This document shows, piece after piece, positions 23,392-35,468 of a DNA stretch of 53,730 bases (its first letter is position 1; each line of letters begins with the position of its first letter). The notes beneath the pieces were generated by a model that was not told the DNA's origin, ran no database searches, and saw nothing but the letters and a program-made list of their open reading frames with translations. The stretch spans positions 48,506,358-48,560,087 of the forward strand of contig CM055098.1 in the NCBI GenBank assembly GCA_029204225.1, given 5' to 3'. Position numbers and translations under genes: made by a program. Source of the DNA: Diphasiastrum complanatum. Lineage: Eukaryota; Streptophyta; Lycopodiopsida; Lycopodiales; Lycopodiaceae.

Positions 23392-24421
23392 TGTTGGAAA
23401 GAGGTGTGAAAAGATAGGTCGAATAAGATTCATAAAAAGAATTCGAATGACAAGAATTAAAACTTATTATGTGCAGCGGAATAAACTATCTTTCTCTATC
23501 TCTATGCATGACTACGCCTACCAATTTGAAACAAAACAATAGTGATAGAAATCACGTTTGATCTTATAGTAACTAACTTTACAATCATTAGTACTACAAT
23601 GATTACATAGCCAAACATTAAGCATTCAATTATTAGACAAATAATCAGTCATAAAAAACTACAAAGATGCATACATTCTGATACGAACCTGAACGCAATA
23701 AGAAGATAGATTGATTCAGTATGAAAACAAAACAGATGTACATGAGTACAACAAGTTGCGGATCAAGCCACATACTCTAAGCTATCTTTGAGCAACTAAA
23801 TATAAGTATGAATTAAGCACAACTACTGATAAGCAGAAGCACAATAGCAATCTCTAATCAACTCTAAATAAATGAGCTAGAATTCTCAAGAGTGTCCAAG
23901 CTCGCAGGCTTGAGAGACAACGCTAACTATTCAATACTTTGATGATACTTGTTACTTGTAAAATGTAGAAGTATGAGCAACTATTTATACTAAGCAAATG
24001 CGGCAACGTCCAATTAGTAGGACAACTAATTAGGTCGTAGATCATAATGGCCAGTGGGCCATAGTGAGCTAGCATCCATCCAGTTGGTAATTCTTGAAAA
24101 TTTACTTGTTATAAGATTAGGGCAGTCTTTAGCTTCAAGACGAGTGGATCGTTAACTGTCAATCAATCGACATGGCCAAAGTGGCCGAAGTCGTTGAAGT
24201 GGCTGAAGTTACCAAAGTGGCCGAAGTCTCCAAAGTCACCGAAGTGCTCAAAGTCTTCGAAGTTTGTCGATGATGTCAATAAACGTCGGAGCCACCTGTG
24301 AGCCATTTTCGAGTAGTTCTGCAGACTGTGTAGAAACACGAAGAATTCTGCAGGTCTGGATAAATGAAGTTGGATGAAGATTAAAAGTCGCTTAGTCGAT
24401 TAGTAGGAGAATAATTCAACA
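23392..24421 (-). repeat. LTR of a minus-strand copia-like element
   Basis: The 1,030-bp segment reads TGTTGAATTATTC to CCAACA on the minus strand, giving TG...CA ends. On that strand it is preceded by GGGAGAG, a polypurine tract, so this is the 3' LTR with internal sequence to its right. A TATA box (CTATTTATA on plus, 23,981-23,989) is oriented for minus-strand transcription, which supports the orientation. No second LTR was found in the window: the element is truncated, or its remainder was displaced by the CACTA insertion. Confidence 0.7.
24174..24263. repeat. Ten-unit 9-bp tandem array inside the LTR
   Basis: Ten exact-length 9-bp units, consensus NNCCGAAGT or NNCCAAAGT, run without a gap. 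All ten keep the AAGT end; the first bases vary. Read on the LTR's own strand the unit is ACTTCGGNN/ACTTTGGNN, and the array lies about 190-280 bp upstream of the LTR TATA box, in the presumed U3 enhancer region. Confidence 0.9.
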
Positions 24422-24498
24422 CTCTCCCATAATCTGAATCCATAGAATCAATGCCTTGACCTTCAAACTTAGTTCTTCACAGAACTTTATGTGTGTAT
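24422..24498 (-). mobile_element. Internal remnant of the copia-like element next to its LTR
   Basis: Contains the polypurine tract (GGGAGAG on minus) and about 70 bp of 3' internal sequence before the CACTA terminus at 24,499. The CACTA element therefore appears to have landed inside this retroelement just upstream of its PPT. TAT at 24,496-24,498 would be the 3-bp target duplication, but its partner was not found. Confidence 0.6.
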
Positions 24499-24950
24499 CA
24501 CTACAACACCCGCCGTGATTTGCGACATGAATTGCAAGCTTGATTTTTTTTTAATTTGTTGTGGACGTCGGAAAAACACGCCGCTATAAGGTCGTCAGAA
24601 TCCGACATCCTTAAAACACGTCGCAATCCGACAAACACAACCTGCCAGAATCCAAAAACAAAAATCTCGATGATTGAAAGACAATCCGACGTGGATGTCG
24701 CAATGTGATGTCCAAAGACGTCGCTTCTGATCTGCATGGACGTCGCATTGTGACGTCCAAAAATCCTGTCGGATTCTGACGTCTATAAATACATAATGAT
24801 GGATAAAATTGTCCGACAAATGTTTGACGCCCATCCGACGTCTACTTGGATGTTGGATTCCGACGTCCCAAAAACACGTCGGAATCCAACATCTGTTAAC
24901 AGAATGATAAAAAAAAAAGGTCCGTCGTGTGTCCGACGTCCCAAATTAGG
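24499..24950. repeat. CACTA terminal and subterminal repeat region
   Basis: After the terminus, short motifs such as GACGTCGGA, AATCCGACA, CCGACGTC and GACGTCGCA occur in both orientations roughly every 20-40 bp up to about 24,945. Known from En/Spm: such arrays are the binding sites of the TNPA-type protein and are required for transposition. These are also the most CpG-rich bases in this part of the window. Confidence 0.85.
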
Positions 24951-25624
24951 TAAAAATAAATAAAAAATTGCGTAAAAAATAGCGCGCGCATTTTTATCAG
25001 GCTGTTCTTGGAGTTGAAAGCGATGTTCATGAATTGTTTTTGAAACAAGATTGCATTCAAAATTTGGATCAAACAACAAACTAAACATGAGGTACTTTTC
25101 ATTCTTAAATTACTTTTCATTTTATATTTGATTGCATTACTCCATGTCCATTATGAATGACAATACTTTATTGCATTGCTTGATGCACATCATAAATTTC
25201 ATTTAGATTTTTATATATGATATTGATTGTTGTTTTGAAATCCGACATTGCACATGATTTTAAATTCTTAGTTGGTTATTACATCAATCCACATCTCAAA
25301 ATTCGACATTGCAATTTTTGAAAAAAGAATATTGCACATATAAAAGTAATGACAATATAGCACGATCATTTGCAATAATAATATTTTCATAATATCAATC
25401 AATGTATTACAAAATTGGTGCTTTAATGTCGCATGAGTCTTTCTAGATCTAACATCAACTAGAATTTATAAACCTAATCTACTCATTGTCGTCGTGATTC
25501 CAGTCTGCATGAACACAAGCAAACAAACTACATTAATATTTAAGGCTTGATCATATTAAATTAAATAAAATTGACATCGGTATACAAACCACATTAGTAT
25601 GAATTCAAAAACTAGTACTTACAT

Positions 25625-26460
25625 TTGGAGGACGACCCTCGCTCTTTAGTTTGTTGACTAGTGCGTCGTATGATTCCTTGAAGGCAAATTCGTACTCCTC
25701 AGTTGGCAGACGTCCATAGTCCGCCAACCATCCATGCATTCAATTTAAGTTGAAATTAGTTTAGGGCTACGTTGGAGCAACTAGTCATAATGCATATTAA
25801 AAAATAAAGCATATGAAATCAAAGATAAACTATAAGAGTAGTGTAAGTTCACTCACCATGCTTGCTTGCAATCTCGTCTTTCAGCTTGAGCCCAACCTAG
25901 GATTGCCTATCCCATGCATCCTAGCAGTCGCAACATCTTTCTAAAGCTTGTATTTATCTGGTGTTCGTTCATCCGCTTTTACACGGTTCCAATTATTTCT
26001 TGAACACCAGGAGGGCTTGGATTGCTCATCCCTAGAAGCTCGTCGTGCCATATCATGACGATGCCTAATCTATAAGCTCATATGCTTATGAATTTCCTTC
26101 TCCTCGAATTTCTCTTCTTGTTGGAATTCATCACGAAGGGTATCAATAACCTGTCGTTTATCGGCGGCAGGTTGTTCGGACCAATTACTAAACAATTTGT
26201 CTCCAAAATGGCGTTGGCATAAAGAATAGAGCTGGTCCAAAGCCACCCTCACTTTTCTATTGGCAGTTATATTACCTTGCGGATCCACGTCATAATAAGG
26301 ATTTGTGGATGACTCTTCGGTGGAGGTGGGAGCCGCGGCCGCTTGTGAGGGACCACCCTCATCTTGGCTAAGCATACTTTGCAGTTGTGCTTTTTGCTCA
26401 GGAGTTAATGATTCATATAAAATTTTAACATAGTCTCCTGAGATTTCACCACTGTCTGAC
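25625..26460 (-). pseudogene. CACTA accessory transposase gene (Transposase_24-like), decayed
   Basis: The minus strand from 26,460 is open through ATG 26,375 (at least 28 codons lie upstream of it in frame) to a stop at 26,070. It then continues past that stop with RHRHDMARRASRDEQS and a WNRVKADE block, resembling the conserved region of plant Ptta/En-Spm transposase_24 proteins (charged helix, then W-rich block, then an H-x-GS-like segment). A second exon at about 25,740-25,625 begins HGWLADYGRLPTEEYEF and ends at a good donor (GTAAGT). Stops inside the first part show decay. The gene points toward the 5' terminus, opposite to TNP2. The family call rests on composition and order, so it is moderate. 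Confidence 0.55.
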
Positions 26461-26734
26461 CCCCCCCGACATGATTAGTACATTCATAAACATACAATAC
26501 ATTACAATAAACCCTAATACTACAGATTTAAAATATTTCTAAAAATCATACGCTTGCACAAACATGCTGAATCGAAGCATATAGCAAATCGTAAGGAAGC
26601 TAATTTTGCAATTATGCATAGTTAATAGACAGAGAACAAACACAGAATGAATGAGGGAGGGAGAGAACAAACACAGACATAGGGAGAAGAGGTAGCGAGC
26701 AGCAAAGAAGGCAGACAGAGCGCAGCAGCAGCCC

Positions 26735-26960
<226 letters not shown>

Positions 26961-27064
26961 GGACCAATTGACACGTGTATTGACACATGTTGCAAGGTGA
27001 CAATGCATGGCCAGATGTGGGCCATACCCTCTCCCTCTGCCAGACATGTGTCAGTATGGTTGAA

Positions 27065-27241
27065 AAAAAATTTAGACACGTGTCGCGCAACATGTGTTGA
27101 AACATGCTGATGTGATGAGACAGATGTCGTGCAGACACTGGCCGGTGGTGTGCTGACAAAAAATTTAGATATGTGTCGTGCAGCATGTGTTGAAACATGT
27201 TGATGTGGCGAGACATATGTCGTGTACACCGTCTCCGTGTC
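27065..27241. repeat. 93-bp tandem duplication beside the GA repeat
   Basis: Unit one starts at 27,065 and unit two at 27,158, each beginning AAAAAATTTAGA and containing GTGTCG, CATGTGTTGAAACATG and GAGACA-ATGTCGTG. The conserved CATGTGTTGAAACATG is itself an imperfect palindrome. Unit one has ACACGTGT where unit two has ATATGTGT. The pair lies between the two divergent CACTA genes. Confidence 0.85.
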
Positions 27242-27679
27242 AAGCGCAAATTGGTGGACTACAATTTTTTCAAAATTGTGGGAACATATTGAAATGAAGT
27301 TGAAAAGAAAATCGGCTAAACTTCAATGCATATTGGAGTGGGACTTTCATACCTGTGATAACAAAAGAAAAGAGATATGTGTTTAGAACCTGCACCAAGA
27401 TGCAAAAGAATCATATAAGCGACAACGTATAAGAATAGTACTATTTAAAAATTCAAACATCATACAATACTTTTATGCTATTTGTGTTTTGTACTTGTGC
27501 ATATATGCAGGTAATCACAACGAGATGAATTACATTCAGATCAGTCTAGCGATGAAGACACTACTCAAGTTAACAGGGTAAGTAATAAACATGCATGTTT
27601 TTTTGTTCATAAAAACTTTGTTATTATAAGTTAAACTATTGTGCTAAAGTGACATGTACTTGATTTTTGTTTTTCGTAG

Positions 27680-29922
27680 AGAAATTATTTTCAAAATAAA
27701 ATATGGTGCAACATGCCTCAAGTGTGATGGACAAAAGATGCGTGAAAAACACATTGTTGAAAATCATTTGTGAAAGTTTGGACGAAAAGAAGAAGGTCAA
27801 CCATCGAATTTGGAAGACATTGAGGTTTGTTAACTTTATATAAATATTTTTTATTATACTCTTCTCAATCTATATACGTCACATATGAAATTTGTTTCAT
27901 GTGTGTAGCCAACACATCGAATGCCATTCCACAGAGTCGATCCATCCATGTTTAGTTACAATCAACGTCAAGTTTTGATAGACATGAGAAAACAAAGAAT
28001 GAAACAAATTGAAGAGGCAAACACAATTGGAAAAAAGAGTAATCAACTTGATTCTAATGATTATGATGATGAGGTGCAACATGATGAATCAATGCACAAC
28101 ATGTTTGAATCTTACTTTTGAAAATGATGATATGCATGTATCTTCTAATGAAAACGGAGATCACGAACAATTTGAGATGGATGACGACGAGATTCTATTG
28201 TGCAAGAGGCAGACACTCCTCTATATCCTGGAGCGTCCATTTTGAGACTAGCTACGTCATTTCTTATTCTAAACCTTCAGACAACATACAAATGGAGTGA
28301 TTGTGGCGTGACATCTTTATTCGGGTACTTAACGCATAACACAACTATTATACTTTATAGTGTATTTACATTAAGTTAATTTTTTTTTTCTAACAACTCA
28401 CATTGCTCTTTTTTTAGGTTGTTGCATCAAATACCTCCAAAAGAAAATGTGATACCTAAAACATGAAAAGAAACACGAAAGATGATGACCGTGCTTGGAA
28501 TGGATTATGACACAATACATGCATGTCCAGAAGACCATGTTTTATATAGAGGTGAGCATTCAGAAAAGCTTCAATGTTCAATGTGTAACGAACGTTTCAT
28601 GTTTTTGAGATGACGTACAAGGGGATAAAGTGCCACGAAAAGTGTTACAACATTTTCCAATTATCCCACGATTGCAACGTTTATTTTGATGTAAATCTTT
28701 GGCACAACTAATGGATTGGCATGTCAAAAATCGATCTACGGATGATGTGATGCGAGTACCAAGTGATTCACCTGCATGGAAACATATTGAAGACCCATGG
28801 CCCGAGTTTAAAAATGAACCTCGTAATTTGAGATTTGGCCTTGCTATGGATGGCATAAGTCCTTTTAGCATTCAAGCGTCAACTTGGTCCACATGGCCAG
28901 TAGTGCTTGTTAATTATAACATACCTCCATGGTTGAGTATTAAAACGAGACACTTGTTATTGGCTTTATTGACTCCAGGAAAGTACAAGGCCAAGAACAT
29001 GGATGTGTATCTTGCACCTTTGGTCGATGAATTGTGCATTCTTTGGAATGGTATTCACACTTACGACATCTTGAGACCTTTACAACAATGGAACTACGTT
29101 GTTCGTGGAATTCTAACGACATAGCACAAATATGTTAAAAAAAGTGGTGTACGAAAATCATCGCAAATACTTGCCGCTTGGTCATCCTTTTTGAAGGTTG
29201 AATAGGCGATTTTTTGGAGGGCAAGGAGATAATCCTCTAACTACACCACCACCCCCACGCATGGGAGTAGCGGAATGGCATGGTGAATGGCTTAAACATC
29301 ACGACAATAATTCTTCATGGAATGAATCCATTGATGGTATGAAACGGTTGTCCATTTTTCATAAATTACCCTATTGGAGGAATTTATTGATAAACCATCT
29401 ATTGGATCCTATGCATATATTCAAAAACGTCGGTGAATCCTTATGGAACCACATCATTGGCATAAAAGACAACTCCACAGCTCATAAAGATCTACAAGCG
29501 GCCGATGTGAAAAGACCCTATTGGATTCAATACATCGAAGGTGGAGATTAGATTCTACCTAGCGTGCCGTGGATTCTTACAAAAGAGCAACTCTCATATG
29601 TTAAACATGTCATAAAACAAATGAGAACTCCAACAGGCTATGCACATTCTTTATGCAAATCATTTACCAAAGATGGTAAATTAAGTGGATTGAAATCACA
29701 TGATTGGCATAAGATGTTGCAATTCATACTTCCACTTTCTATTCAAGGTCTCTTCAACGATGACGTACGAAATACGCCTTACAATTTGTCATCGGTGATT
29801 ATGTTTGTATATTTTTTTAAGCACTTGTATAAATATGTGTTATTTCAATATTTTTATGTGTTAAACATTAGGCAACCTAATGTACTATCAATCTTGCAGG
29901 TGTATTTCCTCAAAAGAAATAA
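27680..29922 (+). pseudogene. TNP2-type CACTA transposase (Transposase_21), decayed
   Basis: Recognisable exons in order: 27,680-27,824, with a CLKCDGQKM zinc-like block as in the transposase-associated domain; 27,909 to about 28,335, ending in ADTPLYPGAS and WSDCGV; from 28,420, with YDTIHACPEDHVLYRGE, the best TNP2 hallmark; 28,699-29,124, with WPVVLVNYNIPPW and YLAPLVDELCILW; and 29,198 to about 29,800, with PHLG-type RRFF, LDPMHIFKNV and GLKSHDWHKMLQF. Intron boundaries GT-AG are visible at 27,825/27,908 and about 28,325/28,418. Breaks: in-frame stops (27,774; 29,549), frameshifts near 28,120 and 28,205, and a deletion near 29,120-29,195. The frame ends where the 0.9-kb repeat starts. TNP2 cuts the terminal repeats during transposition; this copy cannot. 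Confidence 0.87.
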
Positions 29923-30841
29923 TAGTCTTGGTAGCTTCTATACTAGCGTGATCAAATTGTATTTACAATTCTAGTGACATTTACACAAGTAGTTATAACT
30001 GACATTATTGATTTATGCAACCTTTTAACACTTCAGATTAGAGGTCAATGTTGTTTGTATCTGTGACCCTTTAGTGATGCCAACTTACTATTGGCCATCA
30101 CAACCATAGTTTTTGCTGAGAAAAAATGCCCATTGGCAACAAAACTTTCAAAACAATCACATGAGCATATTTCTTATAAGTTGCACTCACCTAGTTGCAA
30201 ACACAACGTAGTTGGGAATTCATAGTTCCATTGGGTTTGTAACATTTCCACATTTCATATTAAATTTTTAGTAAGCCAACAAAATATACTTCATGGATCA
30301 GATTAGAATGAGCTAGTTATAAAATCAAATCGAACTCGATTTTTTTATATAGAGCGCATAAGGATAAGCAACTAGTGATTACAATCCATTTGGTATCTCA
30401 CTCATATTCTCAATGACATGCAACCTTCACAGATGCCCAAAGTGACTAATGCTTTCAACCTTATGCAACGATTTTGGATGGATCTCGGGATTATACTATT
30501 TCTTCAGCAACCAGCTTCAAATGTGTAGTGCAATCTCACAACCCTATGTGTAGGCTTGTATCCCAAGGTGGCATTTCTCTGCCCGTAGAAGGATCCTAAT
30601 CCTTTTTTGAGCTATTTATAAAAAAACACGACAGAAAAATAAAAAATAACAAAGACTGGTGTATAAAAAAATTACAAAAATTATGAAACCAAAAGAGAAA
30701 TCATCACAATAAATTAGCAATAACTTAGTGCTAGTGTGGCAACATCAAATCTTGAATAAAATAAAGTCTTTGAAAAACAAAATCAAAATTTAAACTCTAC
30801 AAAGATTTCATGATTACAAAGGGAGGGTGAAAAAAGCAAAA
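29923..30841 (+). repeat. Dispersed 0.9-kb repeat, copy 1 (inverted relative to copy 2)
   Basis: Aligns over its whole length with the reverse complement of 41,040-41,950, at about 83-85% identity by eye with small indels. The match starts at TAGTCTTGGTAGCTT and ends at GAAAAAAGCAAAA. Neither TG...CA ends nor clear terminal inverted repeats were seen. It interrupts the TNP2 gene on its left and abuts a LINE on its right. Confidence 0.9.
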
Positions 30842-30847
30842 GAGATA

Positions 30848-32500
30848 GATAAGGGAGAGATGGTGGAGGAAGGGTGGTTTTCCACCGACATGGAGATGGA
30901 ATTGGAGATTTCTTATGGCAGTGAACCAACGCACCTAGAGGGGGTGGCTCCTCCCCGCATGAGTAGTACTATGATGGACATTTTGCACACTTCAGTGACT
31001 TCTATGGAGTCTCCTCCTCCTCCCTATTTTGTCCCCTCCTTGTCTTTCTCTGGATAGATTCTAGATCACATTCCAACAGCAGCTGCTCTGGAGCTTCCTA
31101 CTCTCTCAGAGACCTTGTGCTCAACTGAGCTTCAGCACCCAGTTTGGCAAAGAAACTCCCTCCTCTCTCTTCACCTGCTCTGTCTGCTTTCCACCTTTGG
31201 ATACTTCCTTAGAGCTGGTGGGTCCCCACAACAAGCGCTCTATCAGCAGCTTGCCCTCTCCCTCCTGTTGCTGTCCGGTTCTCAATCAACATGGCAGATT
31301 CAAACTCTTTGCCTCACCCTCTATCTCCAGAATCGTGGCCTCCTTCTTCAATACGCAAGGTGGGGATCAGCAAGCAAAGGTACACAAAGAGAAAGAGTCA
31401 GGAGGCTCTCAGAAAGCAGCCCCATGGATCAGTACAGTCACTGTAGATAGTGCCTTTTGTCCCACTGCATGTCGGGCACCCTCATCTACGCAAGCACTGA
31501 CACCGACATCAGCAGGCATGGCCTCCTACCTTTAGGTCTGCCGAGCAAGAGCATCAACAATCTCATCACCCCTATTGCATTCAAGACACCTATCAAGCGC
31601 TTCTGGAGTTGGCGCAGACTCACCCTCCTGTTGACTTGGCCCTGCTCACACTGATCTAGATGGCAGCTTAGGTGGTGGATTTGCGAGCTGATATGACAAT
31701 CCCACTTCGCAAGTTGATCTAAAGGTGTGTTCGTTTCAGCTTCATCCCATTCTTTATAAGGATTACCTTGCACAGCTTGCTGATATTACTGTTGTCACAT
31801 ATTTTATGGGGAAACTGCCGTATGCGGATGGTGCCAAGAGATTCGGGGAGATACAGTGGGGCCCTCTGAAGTTCTAGGTTCTCAGGCTTTGGCAAAGGGC
31901 TTTTCCCTTTACTCTTGGTAGTGCTATTGAGGTCAATTTTGTGCTTGCAAATGGGCCTCACCTCTTTGGGGGGAACTCGGTTTATGTGACTCGTTACATT
32001 GACTCCTTCTCCATTGATGACACTTCTCTACTAGAAGTCCCAGTGTGGGTGGAGCTCCCCTTCTAGGCGCCCCAAGTTTCTACCAACCTTGGACTTAGTT
32101 CTCGATAGTATAGAGAAGGTCTTCTGTTGCAGCCCTGGAAAGCCCATAATCCTTCCCCTCACATTCGCGCTTGCATTCTCTAGAAGTTGTCTCAACCCCT
32201 GGTGGAGCATGTTCACTTCCTTTATGATGACCGTCCCTATGTGTAGCATGTCATCTTCAAAGGGCTCTCAAATTCTTCCTATAGATGTCATCGTCTTTAC
32301 CATATTGTGGCAAATTGTCCCCTTCCTGCTCGCCCCTTCCTGCTCAGCGCTTGCCTTCGCAACGCATGCCTACTCCCTTCTTGCTAGGGGTAGTGGTTTC
32401 AAATCCGCCCGGGTCGACATCGAAGGCTGTTCCGGCGGTGTCTACTCTGCCTCGTCTACTACCTACACCCTCGGATGCATCCAAATTGCTAAGCTGACCG
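30848..32500 (+). pseudogene. LINE ORF1 (DUF4283/zinc-knuckle type), decayed
   Basis: Between about 31,690 and 32,070 one frame reads like the DUF4283 domain of plant LINE ORF1 proteins, ending in a hydrophobic VPVWVELP block. At 32,286-32,318 follows a C-x4-H-x4-C knuckle in which the first cysteine is replaced by serine. Numerous stops interrupt all frames. The ORF1 product coats the LINE RNA. The Ser/Pro-rich region downstream (32,514-33,056) fits the variable linker before ORF2. Confidence 0.65.
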
Positions 32501-33052
32501 TTCTCGGCAGTTAGTGCAACTGTCTGCTATGACTCAAGAGGTGTCTCTTGGTTTCGTCCTGGCAGCTGACTCTTCCGGTGGGCAACAGGCTTCACTGCCC
32601 TCTGCTTTGTTGTCCTCCTCTGCTGCTACGGACCCTCTGGTCTCAGTTCCCCTCAACAACACTCAGACTCCCTCAAATACGCACCATGTTTCCAATCTTT
32701 GGTATGTTGAAACAACCCGATTGGTTGATTATCCTGAGGAGCAGGCTGTTGCTCTATTGCAGCCACCCGTTGCCTCTCCACAGGGGCTTATGCCTTCCAC
32801 TATATCAGAGCCCTTGATGCCCATGGCAGCCCGCACCAGTCCAGCTTCACGAATGGCTCCTTCAGTTGCCCAGCCTGCAGGGGCACCTGCTACAACTATC
32901 ACCAAGAAGCACTCCATCGCTACTAAGGCCTCAAACAAGCTTACTATGGTTAAGCGGGACCTATATGCCAAGTTTCTACCTGGATTGTTGTCACAAGAGC
33001 CGCTCTTGTCGCTGCAAACTATGCTTTCTCCTCCTCTTCTGAAGTTGTCTAA

Positions 33053-34991
33053 ATGAATCTGTATTCCTGGAATGTACGAGGTCTGAATGATTCGGTATGC
33101 CACACTTGCATGGCTCAAGTCTTGGCCTTTGATTTTTCAAAGAATGTCCTCATTGATTGCAAGAGACGAAACTTCAAGAATTTAACCAACATTGCCCTTC
33201 CATTACGGTGTCTCTCCTGCTCAAGGCACCCATGGGAGAGTTCTAATGATTGTTTCTCGTGATTGAAGGTGCTCTCCACTTCTTCTGATTCAGTTGGCAA
33301 GTGGGTCCTTCTTTGCCTTTGCAAATTAGGCTTTACCTTCTCTGTTCTTAACCTCTACTCTCCTTGTCTTGCCTCTGAACGCATTGACTTTTGGTTGTCC
33401 CTACTGCTTATTCTAGATGACTGCTTGATTGTTCTAGGAGATTTTAAAATGTACCTTGACCCTTCTGATGGGCCACATGCTATCTCGCCTTCCGAGTATG
33501 CCGCTTGGTCATCTTTTCAGTCCTCTCACTCTCTTTTAGATGCCTCTAACGTCTTACAACAATTCCTGCATCACACATGGACTAACTGTTAGTTGAGACC
33601 CTCCTTCCGTTCTGCAAGGCTAGACCGTCTCAACCTTTCCTCTTCTACTAACTGGCTTCAACTCCTCAAGGCTGAAACTCATCAATTTACCACCCTCTCT
33701 GATCATAGCCCTGTCATTTTCTGATGCTCTTTCCATGCCCTTTCAACCCACTCTTTCCACTCTCCTCACATCGTGAATTCCTCTCTTTTGTCCTCTCCCC
33801 CTATTCGATCAGCTCTACAGGCTACTCTTGCCTCTTCCCCCTCCTTTCAGGACATGGTTGCTAACGGCACGACCTTTCTTAGGCATGCTGGCCAGCCTTA
33901 CTCTCGCTCTCATTCTAGACTTTGTTCCTTGGCATTGACTCTCTTATAAGGCATAGCGCTGCCTAGACTTCTGCCAAGGATTCTACGCTATACTCTAATC
34001 TTCAGCTTCACTGCCAAGTCATTCTTCATTTTCATGATTATCATTTAGCGACCGGTCTTATGCTTCGCTCCAAACTCAACTGGCTTCGTAATGGTGACTT
34101 GCCCTCTTCCTTTTACTTTCGTGCCCTATGCCCCAAGCACTCTTCTTCTTTTATTCACTCTCTCTCGGTCTCTAGTTCTACCATCTCTGATCCCCTTCAA
34201 TGGTTCATGCATTTCTCTCTCTTTTTCAATCCTTTAAGCCCGCTTCACCCCCCGATCCCTCCGTCTTCAATCCTTTTGTTGCACCGAGTGCTTGCTCTCC
34301 TCTGACCAGATAATTTCCAAGCTGGATGACCCCTTTGCATTGGCTGAATTGCATGCTGCCCTTCTCTCTTTGCCACTTGTAAGACTCCAGGGCCGGATGG
34401 AGTCATTCCTGAATTTTTTCTTTAGTTCTAGGCACTATTGGGCCCAGGTTTGTTTCACATTGCTAAATTAGCTTGTTCGACCACAACCTTGTTTGCTTCC
34501 ATGTCTAAAGGTCTGGTTAAACTTATCCCCAAGGTCTCTTCGCCTCTTTTGCTATCAGTATTTTGCCCTCTGACAATGTTTAATACTTCCTACAAGATCT
34601 TGGCTAGAGATATGGCCTGCCTCCCCTATTTTATTTCCTCCTTTCTTCTGAGCAATTTGGATTTGTTAAAGGCCGTAACATCATGGATTCTATCCTTAAT
34701 GTTTGGACGACAATGGATTCACTTGCTGCCTCGACCGTTTCTTCTCTTATCCTCCGCTTGGATCTTGACAAAGCCTTTGATCAAATCAGTTGGGGACTAT
34801 ATTTGGGCTTCTTGCCAGGCTTTTGGCTTTCCTTCCTCCTTTTTTAATTTTGTGCATGCTCTTTATCACTCTTCCTCGGCTAAAATCCTTTTTAATGGTT
34901 GTCTTTCTACTAGTTTTGCCCCTACTTGTGGCATTCGGCAAGGTTTTCCCTTTTCACCTATGTTGTTCACCATAGCCATGTGCCTTCCATG
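33053..34991 (+). pseudogene. LINE ORF2 (endonuclease-reverse transcriptase), truncated and decayed
   Basis: Opens with ATG and NLYSWNVRGLND, the start of the AP-type endonuclease of plant LINEs. Later blocks in order: WLRNGDLPSSFYF near 34,080; PGPDGVIPEFF near 34,390; FGFVKGRNIMDS near 34,665; LRLDLDKAFDQISW with the first RT Asp at 34,761-34,769; and GIRQGFPFSPMLF near 34,930. These blocks fall in different frames with many stops. The sequence ends before the catalytic YADD-type box. Confidence 0.85.
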
Positions 34992-35468
34992 AAGCCTGCC
35001 CACCCCTAAAGTGGCTAGACACAGTTTAAAAGTAAGAAATTAATTTTTCAAAAAATCGTCAAAAATATTTTGTGGTCAACTTTGGTACTCATCATAGAAT
35101 GCAAATCTAGCCAAGGTTGTGTTCATTTTTGCTTGTTTTGGTGAAATAGGTTGGATTGATTATTGCATAGTGATACAACCTGATTTTATATGGATGATTT
35201 GAAGAGGCATTTATGTGCATTTGGTCCCTTTTCGTTCAGGTTAGATGGATCCAAGTACCTTGTAAAGTCGAGATCAAGAAGGAGCCAATTCTACATCAAA
35301 ATTTCATTCCAATTCAAGCTAGTTTCCATTTTTTTTTGGTTTTAAATAGATTTGATTTAGCTCAAGATCAGTTAGGATCTTGTTGAGAGGTCAAAGTTTG
35401 AGCTTTACCAAGTCCCTAGGTAGTGGGATAGCTAGATTTTCAATCGTTTTTATTTTGCATCCATTTTT
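34992..35468. other. Short non-coding stretch, possibly the 5' leader of a copia relic
   Basis: AT-rich, with no coding. Its right end runs into a degenerate primer site and a copia gag start, so part of it may be an LTR whose partner is gone. No LTR ends could be assigned. Confidence 0.35.

Larger units (their letters stand above)
30842..34991 (+). mobile_element. L1-like LINE retrotransposon, 3' end missing
   Basis: Two consecutive decayed reading regions: ORF1 with a zinc knuckle, and ORF2 with an endonuclease start and reverse transcriptase. The coding strand is C/T-rich and poor in A, unlike its surroundings. It stops in the middle of reverse transcriptase at about 34,991: the YxDD box, the C-terminal zinc region and the poly(A) tail are all absent. 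Confidence 0.85.

Noticed and set aside
24174-24263. CRISPR-like array
   Set aside because: Units are 9 bp with no spacers, and the context is a plant LTR.
30521-30530. GTGTAGTG as the missing CACTA 3' terminus
   Set aside because: It matches only the last few bases, has no subterminal GACGTC motifs and no matching target duplication, and it lies inside the 0.9-kb repeat.
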